The notes beneath the pieces were generated by a model. The model was given only the letters and a program-made list of their open reading frames with translations. It made no database searches and was not told the DNA's origin. The position numbers and the translations under genes were made by a program. Positions 44,663 through 53,140 of a stretch of DNA of 58,813 nucleotides are shown here, one piece after another. How positions within the stretch are numbered: the stretch's first letter is position 1; each line of letters starts with the position of its first letter. The stretch comes from JAJFUG01 sp964473155. GTDB taxonomy: Bacteria > Gemmatimonadota > Glassbacteria > GWA2-58-10. Where the stretch lies: the NCBI GenBank assembly GCA_964473155.1, contig CAYYNT010000022.1, positions 1-58,813 of the forward strand, read 5' to 3'.

Positions 44663-47600
44663 ATGGGCAAAAAGCACAAACAACCTATTGATGGTACTCA
44701 ATTAGCTGCCGAAGTCGCTTCCCTGGATGCCACGGTGCCGGCCGGAGGGCAGGTTGATCAGGCGGCGTTGCGTCAGGCTGAGCAGGCTGTGGGTTTCGAG
44801 TGGAAGCCGGGGGATGTCATTCTCGATCTTTACGAGGTTCGTCCTGTTATCGAGGGTTTTGGCGAGGATGTTGTTGAGAAGGATTATCACGAGGGTGGGT
44901 TTGGGCGGGTTTACAAAGTCTGGCACCGTACCTGGCGTTGTGAGATGGCGGTCAAGACGCCTCGCGCGGGAATGTTTGCCACCGAGGAACAGCAGGAGGC
45001 TTTTACGCGGGAATGCGAGACCTGGATCAACCTGGGCTTGCATCCGAACACGGTCAGTTGTCATTACGTGCGGCGTCTGGGCGGTGTGCCGCGGGTTTTT
45101 TCCGAGTACGCCGAGGCGGGCACGCTGGAGGATTGGATACGCTCGGGGCGGCTCTACGAGGGCGATGAGCGGAGTGCGCTGGCTCGGATGCTCGACTCTG
45201 CGATCCAGTTTGCCTGGGGTCTGCATTATGCTCACGAGCGTGGTGTTATTCATCAGGATGTGAAGCCGCTCAACGCGGTGCTGTGGAACGACGGGACGCT
45301 CAAGGTTACGGATTTCGGCCTGGCCGGAGCGCGGCAGAAAGCCGGTATCGAAGGTCCGGCAGGCGATGTGTCCGGCGGTATGCAGTCAATCCTGGTTTCG
45401 GTGGGCGGCATGACCCCGTCCTTCTGCTCGCCGGAGCAGGCCGCGGGGAAAACTCTCGACCGGCGTACGGATGTGTGGTCCTGGGCGGTTAGCGTGCTGG
45501 AGATGTTCCAGGGCGAGGTGACTTGGCAATCGGGAATCCTGGCTGGTGAGGCGTTGGAGGAGTTTCTCAGGCGTGGCGGCAAGGAAGAGAACATTCCAGC
45601 CATGCCTGCGGGTGTGTCGGACTTGTTGCGCCGGTGTTTCCGTTCGGATCCTGCCGATCGTCCCCGTACATTGCAGGACTGTGCGAAGGTTCTTGGAAAG
45701 GTATACGAAACTGAGACCGGCAGATCCTATCCTCGTGCTGAGCCGAAAGCTGCGGAGATGGATGCGGACAATCTGAACAACCGTGGCCTGAGCTTGTTGG
45801 ACCTGGGGCGGGTGGATGAAGCATTGGCGGTTTGGGAGAAAGCCCTGGCGCGACATGCCGGGCATTTTGAGACGACGTATAACCAGCAGGTGCAATTGTG
45901 GTGGCTGGGCCGCGTGACGGATCAGGATGCGGTCCGGGCAATAACAGAAGCGAAAAAGAACCGGCCGGGCGATTGGTCGGCGGCGTACCACTTGGGCTTG
46001 GTGCATTTGGCGCGTTCAGACGGCGAGTCGGCGAAGGAAATATTAAGTGAGGCGGTGAGTCTGGGGGGGGGCAGTGAAGCTCAAGCCGCCCTGCAGCGCG
46101 CGGAGGAACTGTCGCGAGTTGTCGGTCGGTGCGTGCGGACATTCGAGGGGCATACGGCAAATGTAAACTCCGTCTGTTTGAGTGCGGATGGCCGCTGGGC
46201 GTTGTCAGGAAGCAGCGACTATACCCTTCGCCTGTGGGAAGTTTCCAGCGGGCGTTGTGTACGTAAGTTGGGGGGGCACATTACTAAAGTGCACACCGTC
46301 TGTCTGAGTTCGGATGGTCGCTGGGCGTTGTCGGGGAACTGGAATGAAACCTTTCATTTGTGGGAAATTTCCACAGGGCAATGCCTTCAGACGTTCGAAG
46401 GGCATAATGTTTTTGTTAGTTCCGTATGTCTGAGTGCGGATGATCGCTGGGCTTGTTCGGGGAATACGGATGGTACTCTTCGCCTATGGGATGTGTCCAG
46501 CGGGAGGTGCGTTAAGACGTTCGAAGGGCATAAGGATTGTGTTACTTCAGTGTGTCTGAGTGCGGATGGTCGCTGGATGTTGTCGGGTAGCAAAGACAGC
46601 ACTCTTCGTTTGTGGGAGATATCTAGTGGACGGTGTGTACGTATATTTAAGGGGCACACGAATGAAGTGACCTCCGTCTGTATAAGTGCTGATGGCCGCT
46701 GGGCGTTATCCGGTTGTGGGTCGATAGTGCAAAGTAAGAACAATACCCTTCGCCTATGGGAGGTTTCCAGCGGACGTTGCGTGCGGATGTTCAAGGGGCA
46801 TACGGAAATGGTGAGATCTGTCTATCTGAGTGCGGATGGACGCTGGGCCTTGTCGGGGAGCCAGGACACTACCCTTCGCCTATGGGATGTCCCCAGCGGG
46901 CGGTGTGTGCGGACATTCGAGGGACACACGGGACCGGTCGAATCCGTCTGTCTTGGCAAGGATGGACGATGGGCGTTGTCGAGTGGGGGGTATGACAAAA
47001 CCCTCCGTCTATGGGAGGTGTCGTCGATCACCGAGGAGCCTTCTCTCGAGTCTCCTTCGGCGTTGTTGAGCCGGGTGCGCGGTGTGGAGGAAGTACTGAG
47101 TACGCAAGACAGATTTGCCGATCTTGTCGCTTCCGCCCGGCAAACCCTGCACGAAGGGAGATATGCAGATACGCTTGCCTTGGTGCGAGAGGCACGGAAT
47201 CTGGCAGGGTACGAAAAATCCCCTGAAGCGATGTCACTATGGAACGCGGCGGGTCTGGCCGGTGTTCGGCTCGGGTTCAGAAGCGGGTGGTGTGTGCGGA
47301 CGTTCGAGGGTCACACGAAGGGTGTAACATCAGTCAGCCTGAGTTCGGATGGACGCTGGGCGTTGTCGGGGAGTTTAGACGGGACTATTCGCCTATGGGA
47401 GGTATCCAGCGGACGGTGCATTAGAATTTTCGAAGGGCACAAAGATTGTGTTTTTTCTGTGTGTCTGAGTACGGATGGTAGCTGGGCGTTGTCGGCAAGT
47501 CGGGACAAAACCCTTCTCTTATGGAAGGTATCCAGTGGTCGGTGTGTGCGGAAGTTCGAGGGTCACACGGATAGTGTAACATCAGTCTGCATGAGTTCGG

Positions 47601-48478
47601 ATGGACGCTGGGCCTTGTCGGGGAGTTTAGATGGGACTATTCGCCTGTGGGAGGTGTCCAGCGGGCATTGTGTACGTATGTTTAAGGGGCACACAGAGAG
47701 TGTTTGCTCCGTCTGTCTGAGTGCTGATGGTCGATGGGTTTTGTCGGGGAGTAGAGACAATACTCTACGTTTATGGAACGTGTCAAATGGGCTTTGTTTA
47801 AGGAAGCTCGAAAGGCTCTCATCTGAGGGTTACACTACCGAGGTATTATCTGTCTGTCTGAGTTCGGACGGTCGCTGGGCGTTGTCGGGAATTTGGGATA
47901 AAATCATTTGCCTGTGGGAGATATCCAGCGGGCGGTGTGTTCGTACGTTCGAGGGTCACACGGGGGATGTAAAATCAGTCTACATGAGTTCGGATGGACG
48001 CTGGGCGTTGTCGGGGAGTGGGTCGATATTGCAGAGTAAGGACAATACCCTACGCCTATGGGATGTTTCCAGCGGGCGGTGCGAACGTACGTTTGAGGGG
48101 CACACAGAGAGTGTTAACTCCGTAAGTCTGAGTATTGATGGTCGCTGGGCGTTGTCGGGGAGTGGGGACAAGACTCTACGTCTGTGGGAATTGGACTGGG
48201 ATTTTGCGGCCCACGAGCCAACCGACTGGGACGAGGGAGCGCGGCCATACCTGGTCAACTTCCTGATAAACCATTGCACGCGTGGCCGACCAGTCTGGAC
48301 GGAAACGGACTTTCAAAGCCTGCTACGCACGCTGGCCTGCGCCGGCTACGGCTGGCTCCGTCCCGATGGCGTGAAACGCGAACTGGATAAGATGGCCGCC
48401 GACTCTCAAAGCCGGCCCCAAAATCGCACCTTGTTCGACCGTATCGGGAGCCTTTTCGACAAGGGGCGGAAGAAGTGA
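44663..48478 (+). CDS. Kinase-TPR-double WD40 protein, copy 1
   Basis: 1271 residues from the ATG at 44663 (AGGGAG six bases upstream; the ATG at 44639 lacks one). Kinase at residues 70-340: EGGFGRVYK, AVKTP, HQDVKPLN near 196, DFG near 216; the Arg of HRD is Gln, a non-RD enzyme. A TPR-like region (LNNRGLSLLDLGRVDEAL) follows, then seven WD40 repeats, a helical linker, and seven more (GRCVRTFEGHT....SVCLSSDGRWALSGS...TLRLWEVSS). Two seven-blade propellers would suit substrate recognition. A C-terminal 80-residue tail is unique to this copy. It is paralogous to the gene at 49.5 kb. Confidence 0.9.
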   Translation: MGKKHKQPIDGTQLAAEVASLDATVPAGGQVDQAALRQAEQAVGFEWKPGDVILDLYEVRPVIEGFGEDVVEKDYHEGGFGRVYKVWHRTWRCEMAVKTPRAGMFATEEQQEAFTRECETWINLGLHPNTVSCHYVRRLGGVPRVFSEYAEAGTLEDWIRSGRLYEGDERSALARMLDSAIQFAWGLHYAHERGVIHQDVKPLNAVLWNDGTLKVTDFGLAGARQKAGIEGPAGDVSGGMQSILVSVGGMTPSFCSPEQAAGKTLDRRTDVWSWAVSVLEMFQGEVTWQSGILAGEALEEFLRRGGKEENIPAMPAGVSDLLRRCFRSDPADRPRTLQDCAKVLGKVYETETGRSYPRAEPKAAEMDADNLNNRGLSLLDLGRVDEALAVWEKALARHAGHFETTYNQQVQLWWLGRVTDQDAVRAITEAKKNRPGDWSAAYHLGLVHLARSDGESAKEILSEAVSLGGGSEAQAALQRAEELSRVVGRCVRTFEGHTANVNSVCLSADGRWALSGSSDYTLRLWEVSSGRCVRKLGGHITKVHTVCLSSDGRWALSGNWNETFHLWEISTGQCLQTFEGHNVFVSSVCLSADDRWACSGNTDGTLRLWDVSSGRCVKTFEGHKDCVTSVCLSADGRWMLSGSKDSTLRLWEISSGRCVRIFKGHTNEVTSVCISADGRWALSGCGSIVQSKNNTLRLWEVSSGRCVRMFKGHTEMVRSVYLSADGRWALSGSQDTTLRLWDVPSGRCVRTFEGHTGPVESVCLGKDGRWALSSGGYDKTLRLWEVSSITEEPSLESPSALLSRVRGVEEVLSTQDRFADLVASARQTLHEGRYADTLALVREARNLAGYEKSPEAMSLWNAAGLAGVRLGFRSGWCVRTFEGHTKGVTSVSLSSDGRWALSGSLDGTIRLWEVSSGRCIRIFEGHKDCVFSVCLSTDGSWALSASRDKTLLLWKVSSGRCVRKFEGHTDSVTSVCMSSDGRWALSGSLDGTIRLWEVSSGHCVRMFKGHTESVCSVCLSADGRWVLSGSRDNTLRLWNVSNGLCLRKLERLSSEGYTTEVLSVCLSSDGRWALSGIWDKIICLWEISSGRCVRTFEGHTGDVKSVYMSSDGRWALSGSGSILQSKDNTLRLWDVSSGRCERTFEGHTESVNSVSLSIDGRWALSGSGDKTLRLWELDWDFAAHEPTDWDEGARPYLVNFLINHCTRGRPVWTETDFQSLLRTLACAGYGWLRPDGVKRELDKMAADSQSRPQNRTLFDRIGSLFDKGRKK
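45039..45366 (+). repeat. 328-bp block identical between the two kinase-WD40 genes
   Basis: Every base from 45,039 to 45,366 matches 49,881-50,208 (offset 4,842), read line by line. Sequence on either side differs at many third positions. The block covers the kinase C-lobe including HQDVKPLN and DFG. Such a sharply bounded identical patch is typical of recent gene conversion. Confidence 0.9.
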
Positions 48479-48481
48479 ATC

Positions 48482-48592
48482 ACCCCACCCCCAAGGCGGG
48501 GCATCTTGAAAGGCGCGGAGGGGGATTGCATCCCCCTTGCCCCTGCTCCGCATTCATCTCCGCCCACAGGGCGGAGCATTCTGCGGGTTTTT
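48482..48592. terminator. GC-rich hairpin cluster with T-run after kinase-WD40 gene 1
   Basis: At least two strong stems are readable: GGGGGAT/ATCCCCC (48,520-48,536) and CTCCGCCC/GGGCGGAG (48,558-48,576), the latter followed by TGCGGG and a run of six T (48,587-48,592). A third weaker stem (CCCC/GGGG) lies at about 48,484-48,502. The last can act as an intrinsic terminator of the upstream gene; the repeated GC-rich stems may also be a REP-like element. Confidence 0.5.
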
Positions 48593-48746
48593 TATAAAAT
48601 TGGTGATACTTCTTTAAGATAAGCTCAAGTAGACCTGATAACTGGGCGTTAAAATAAACCATTACTAAATATTTTGGATAGGCTGGAAATAAAGATCACC
48701 CGCAGCCTTGTCCCCTTCGACTCGATTTATAAACATGAGGCATTAA

Positions 48747-49493
48747 ATGCAACATATTGGTCACTCAGGAGTTGCAGCGGCCTTTCGGCATATATGGGAG
48801 CGTTCGAGGGGGAGCCTGTCTCTGGCGATAGTGGGTGTTTGTGTGGTGTTTTTTCTGCTTAATGCCATACTTGATTTCTCCGGACTTGTAACTCGGGAGC
48901 AGGTGTTTTCCTTTCTGGGATTCTCATCCATCGGTGTTGTACACCATTTCTGGTTCCATCAGTTCCTTACCGCTCCCTTCTTACATGGAAGTGTCTCGCA
49001 TCTGCTTTTCAACATGCTGGCGCTCTGGATGCTTGGCCCTGGCGTGGAAAAGATCCTTGGTCTCCGCCACTATGCCATCTTCTCTGTTCTCTGCGCAGTC
49101 ATAGGATCGCTCGGTTTTCTGTTGTTCAGCCTGGGAACCGGAAATATTGCCATAGGCTATTCTGGAGTAATTTACGGAATATTGGTTGCTCAGGCGATGT
49201 ATTTTCCTGACACCATCGTCTCTATCTTTGCCTTTTTCCCGCTCAAGATGAAACATGCCGTGATCCTGCTCGGTGCGGTTGAACTGTACCTTACACTCTC
49301 GCCTGAAAAGGGCGGCATTGCCAATTCGGCGCATCTGTTCGGCGCGGTTGCCGCCTTCGGTTACTTGACACTCATCCGCAGAGGCAGCTCGGGCAAACGC
49401 ACGCCACCTCATGAACGCGCCACTATGAAAAACGGATATCAAGCAGGTCGCCATCTTTGGAAAAGGCAACCCACCATCCCAAAGAAGCTGTAG
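48747..49493 (+). CDS. Rhomboid-family intramembrane serine protease
   Basis: 248 residues with about six hydrophobic segments. The rhomboid core is present: HGSVSHLLFNMLALW (His/Asn of the oxyanion region), GYSGVIYG with the catalytic Ser, and SAHLFGAVAAFGY with the catalytic His. It cleaves membrane proteins within or beside the bilayer. GAGG lies seven bases before the ATG. It is set between the two kinase-WD40 genes and overlaps none; the second kinase gene starts 21 bases after it. Its target may be a cluster membrane protein such as the downstream lipoprotein; that is speculation. Confidence 0.9.
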   Translation: MQHIGHSGVAAAFRHIWERSRGSLSLAIVGVCVVFFLLNAILDFSGLVTREQVFSFLGFSSIGVVHHFWFHQFLTAPFLHGSVSHLLFNMLALWMLGPGVEKILGLRHYAIFSVLCAVIGSLGFLLFSLGTGNIAIGYSGVIYGILVAQAMYFPDTIVSIFAFFPLKMKHAVILLGAVELYLTLSPEKGGIANSAHLFGAVAAFGYLTLIRRGSSGKRTPPHERATMKNGYQAGRHLWKRQPTIPKKL

Positions 49494-49513
49494 GCGAAAA
49501 AAGGATGAATTCC

Positions 49514-52500
49514 ATGAAATCTGGTAAAAACAATAAAACTCTACCGACCGCTGAAGTCGCTTCCCTGGGTGCCACGATGCCGGCCGGAGGTCAGGTTGAT
49601 CAGGCGGCGTTGCGTCAGGCTGAGCAGGCTGTGGATTTCGAGTGGCAGCCTGGGGATGTCATCCTCGATCTCTACGAAGTTCGGCCGGTCACCGAGGGTT
49701 TCGGTGCGGATGCCGTCGAGAAGGACTATCACGAGGGGGGATTCGGTCGGGTGTACAAGGTCTGGCACCGCACCTGGCGGCGGGAGATGGCGGTCAAGAC
49801 ACCCCGTGCGGGAATGTTTACCACCGAGGAGCAGCAAGAGGCTTTCACGCGGGAATGCGAGACCTGGATTAACCTGGGCCTGCATCCGAACACGGTCAGT
49901 TGTCATTACGTGCGGCGTCTGGGCGGTGTGCCGCGGGTTTTTTCCGAGTACGCCGAGGCGGGCACGCTGGAGGATTGGATACGCTCGGGGCGGCTCTACG
50001 AGGGCGATGAGCGGAGTGCGCTGGCTCGGATGCTCGACTCTGCGATCCAGTTTGCCTGGGGTCTGCATTATGCTCACGAGCGTGGTGTTATTCATCAGGA
50101 TGTGAAGCCGCTCAACGCGGTGCTGTGGAACGACGGGACGCTCAAGGTTACGGATTTCGGCCTGGCCGGAGCGCGGCAGAAAGCCGGTATCGAAGGTCCG
50201 GCAGGCGAAGGGGCTGGCGGTATGCAGTCAATCCTGGTTTCGGTGGGCGGCATGACCCCGTCCTTTTGTTCGCCGGAGCAGGCTGCGGGGAGCGCGCTTG
50301 ACCGGCGTACGGATGTGTGGTCCTGGGCAGTGGGTGTGCTGGAGATGTTCCAGGGCGAGGTGACCTGGCAATCGGGAACTCTGGCCGGAGAAGCACTGGA
50401 GGAGTTTCTGCACCATAACGGCGAGGAAGAGGGCATTCCCGCCATGCCTGAGGGCGTGGTGGCATTGTTGCGCCGGTGTTTCGAGCAGGATTGTGCCGAC
50501 CGGCCGCGTACATTGCAGGACTGTGCTAAGGCTCTTGGAGAGGTATACAAAACTGAGATCGGCACACCCTATCCCCGCACCGAGCCAAAGGCTGCGGAGA
50601 TGGATGCGGACAATCTGAACAACCGTGGCCTGAGCTTGCTGGACCTGGGGCAGGTGGATGAAGCTCTTGCTGCATGGGATGAAGCACTGGCTCGGAATCC
50701 CGATCATTTTGAGACGACGTATAACCGGCAGGTTAATCTGTGGCAGCGGGGCCGCATTACGGATCAGTCGGCTGTCGAAGTGATAGTGGAAGCCCGGAAA
50801 AGCCGGCCGGAAGACTGGTTGGCGGCGTATCACCTGGGCCTGTTGCATTTGGCGCGTGGAGACGGCGAGTCGGCGAAGGCGGTAATGAGCGAAGCTGTTA
50901 GTCTGGGTGGGGGCGGTGAGTTGCAAGGGGCCCTGCAGCTTGCGGAAGTGCTGTTGCAGTTGGGCGGGCGCTGCATGCAGACGTTTGAGGGGCATCTTGG
51001 AAGCGTGGCCTCTGTCTGTTTTAGTTCGGATGGACTTTGGGCGTTGTCGGGGAGCCAAGATAAAACTCTTCGCCTGTGGGAAGTATACAGCGGGCGATGT
51101 GTCCGGACGTTCGAGGGACACACGAAAGAGGTAACGTCAGTCTGCCTTAGTTCAGATGGTCGCTGGGCGCTTTCAGGAAGTATGGACGAAACCGTTCGCC
51201 TGTGGGACACTTCGAGTGAAAAGATGTTCGAAGGTCATATATTGACAGCCTCCCTTTGCCTGAGTGCCGACAGTCGCTGGTTGTTGGCAGGGTGCGGTTG
51301 TTCCCTTCACCTGTGGGAAATTTTTAGTGGGCGTTGCGTGAGGACGTTTGACGGGCATACAAATATTGTGCTCTCGGTCTATTTGAGTTCGGATGGACTT
51401 TGGGCGCTGTCGGGGAGTTTGGACAGAACCCTTCGCCTGTGGGAAGTATACAGCGGGCGATGTGTCCGGACGTTCGAGGGACACACGAAAGAGGTAACGT
51501 CAGTCTGCCTTAGTTCAGATGGTCGCTGGGCGCTGTCGGGGAGTTTGGACAGAACCCTTCGCTTGTGGGAGGTATCCAGCGGGCGATGTGTCCGGACTTT
51601 CGAGGGACACACGGACAATGTTAATTCTGTCTGTTTGAGTTCGGATGGCCGCTGGGCATTGTCGGGGAGCCAAGATACAACCCTTCGCCTGTGGGAGGTA
51701 TCCAGCGGACGTTGTGTCCGGACTTTCGAGGGGCATGCGAACCCTGTGACCAGTGTTTGTCTGAGTGCTGACGGTAGCTGGGCATTATCGGGGAGCATGG
51801 ACAACAATCTTCGCTTGTGGGATGTGTCGTCGCTCACCGCAGGGCTTTCCTCCCAGCCTCTGCCAATGTTGTTGTGCCGGGTGCGTGGTGTGGAAGAAGT
51901 TCTGCATACGCAAGCCCGGTTTGCCGATCTTATTACCTCGGCCAAACAAAACCTGCAGTCGGGACGAATTACTGAAGCTCTCTCATCCTTACAGCAGGCT
52001 CGGGCGATTCCGGGCTTTGAAAGGAACTCTGAGATTCTTGATCTCAATCGTCAAATTGGTAAGCGAGCCACTATCAAGTCTTTTACTGGCGGATGGTTGA
52101 GACAGACTCTCGCAGGGAACACGGACAGTGTAAGAAGGATTTGTCTGAGTTCGGATGGACGCTGGGTGCTGTCTGGGGGAGGTGACAAAGAACTTCACCT
52201 ATGGGAGGTGTCCAGCGGGCAGTGTGTCCGGACGTTCAAGGGCCATACGCAATCAGTTATTTCCGTCTGTATGAGTTTTGATGGATGTTGGGCGTTATCG
52301 GGAAGCAGAGACAATACCCTTCGCCTGTGGGAGATATCCAGCGGGCGGTGTGTCCGGACTTTCGAGGGACATACCTTATATGTCGACTCTGTTGTTTTAT
52401 GTTCTGACAACACATTGGCGTTATCGGGTAGTACTGATAAAACGCTCCGCCTGTGGGATGTATCCAGCGGGCGATGTGTACAGGTTTTCGAGGGGCATAC

Positions 52501-53029
52501 TGACAGGGTTCACTCAGCTTGCCTTAACTCTGACAATCGCTGGGCGTTGTCTGGGGGCGCGGATAAAACCCTTCGTTTGTGGGAAATATCCAGTGGAAGG
52601 TGCGTACGGACATTCGAAGGGCATACGCAATCAGTCATTGCAGTCTGCCTTAGTTTGGACAATCGATGGGCGCTGTCTGGGAGCGCGGACGGTTTCCTCT
52701 GCCTTTGGGATGTGTCCACAGGGCGGCTTGTGCGAAAGTTTGAGGGACATACAAAGGGAGTCAGCTCCGTGTGTCTCAGTCCGGATGGTGGCTGGGCTTT
52801 GTCCGGGAGTTATGATAGTACTCTGCGTCTTTGGGATGTCTCGAGTGGTCATTGTGTGCGGTCGTTCGAGAAACACACAGATATGGTGACTTCCGTTTGC
52901 CTAAGTGCAGATTGTCAATTTGCGCTGTCGGGGAGCTTAGATAAGACCATTTGCCTATGGGAACTGGACTGGGAATTCGAATATGCCCCCGATCATTCTC
53001 CAATGGAGAAGCACCAAGCACTGAAATAA
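49514..53029 (+). CDS. Kinase-TPR-double WD40 protein, copy 2
   Basis: 1171 residues from the ATG at 49514, which has AAGGA about eight bases upstream; an in-frame ATG at 49505 is an alternative, while the frame from 49457 would overlap the rhomboid gene. Same plan as copy 1: EGGFGRVYK, HQDVKPLN (non-RD) and DFG, then TPR-like helices, then two sets of seven WD40 repeats separated by a helical linker (LPMLLCRVRGVEEVLHTQ). It ends after the last repeat, lacking the tail of copy 1. One WD40 unit in the first set is irregular (SEKMFEGHILTA). Likely a paralogue with a different binding surface. Confidence 0.9.
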   Translation: MKSGKNNKTLPTAEVASLGATMPAGGQVDQAALRQAEQAVDFEWQPGDVILDLYEVRPVTEGFGADAVEKDYHEGGFGRVYKVWHRTWRREMAVKTPRAGMFTTEEQQEAFTRECETWINLGLHPNTVSCHYVRRLGGVPRVFSEYAEAGTLEDWIRSGRLYEGDERSALARMLDSAIQFAWGLHYAHERGVIHQDVKPLNAVLWNDGTLKVTDFGLAGARQKAGIEGPAGEGAGGMQSILVSVGGMTPSFCSPEQAAGSALDRRTDVWSWAVGVLEMFQGEVTWQSGTLAGEALEEFLHHNGEEEGIPAMPEGVVALLRRCFEQDCADRPRTLQDCAKALGEVYKTEIGTPYPRTEPKAAEMDADNLNNRGLSLLDLGQVDEALAAWDEALARNPDHFETTYNRQVNLWQRGRITDQSAVEVIVEARKSRPEDWLAAYHLGLLHLARGDGESAKAVMSEAVSLGGGGELQGALQLAEVLLQLGGRCMQTFEGHLGSVASVCFSSDGLWALSGSQDKTLRLWEVYSGRCVRTFEGHTKEVTSVCLSSDGRWALSGSMDETVRLWDTSSEKMFEGHILTASLCLSADSRWLLAGCGCSLHLWEIFSGRCVRTFDGHTNIVLSVYLSSDGLWALSGSLDRTLRLWEVYSGRCVRTFEGHTKEVTSVCLSSDGRWALSGSLDRTLRLWEVSSGRCVRTFEGHTDNVNSVCLSSDGRWALSGSQDTTLRLWEVSSGRCVRTFEGHANPVTSVCLSADGSWALSGSMDNNLRLWDVSSLTAGLSSQPLPMLLCRVRGVEEVLHTQARFADLITSAKQNLQSGRITEALSSLQQARAIPGFERNSEILDLNRQIGKRATIKSFTGGWLRQTLAGNTDSVRRICLSSDGRWVLSGGGDKELHLWEVSSGQCVRTFKGHTQSVISVCMSFDGCWALSGSRDNTLRLWEISSGRCVRTFEGHTLYVDSVVLCSDNTLALSGSTDKTLRLWDVSSGRCVQVFEGHTDRVHSACLNSDNRWALSGGADKTLRLWEISSGRCVRTFEGHTQSVIAVCLSLDNRWALSGSADGFLCLWDVSTGRLVRKFEGHTKGVSSVCLSPDGGWALSGSYDSTLRLWDVSSGHCVRSFEKHTDMVTSVCLSADCQFALSGSLDKTICLWELDWEFEYAPDHSPMEKHQALK
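49881..50208 (+). repeat. Second copy of the 328-bp identical kinase block
   Basis: Mate of 45,039-45,366, without a mismatch over its length by reading. Flanks diverge on both sides (for example GCAGGCGATGTG against GCAGGCGAAGGG at the right edge). See the first copy. Confidence 0.9.
51068..51534 (+). repeat. 104-bp WD40 unit duplicated at the DNA level
   Basis: 51,068-51,171 and 51,431-51,534 are identical (offset 363, three WD40 blades). They encode the unit with GRCVRTFEGHTKEVTSVCL. Neighbouring blades are related but not identical, so blades were copied recently within the gene. Confidence 0.85.
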
Positions 53030-53140
53030 AATTGAAGCATTCCTGTCGTAGCTACATTGCGAGCCTTAGCATGGATGGATGGCAAAATAATCGCACAAGA
53101 TTGTTATAGATTGCAGTAAGTAAATATCAGGAGAATTATA

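Noticed and set aside
46100..53000. Regularly spaced repeats that could suggest a CRISPR array
   Set aside because: They are WD40 codons in frame with the two large genes; units are 120-130 bases and vary, with no spacer structure.
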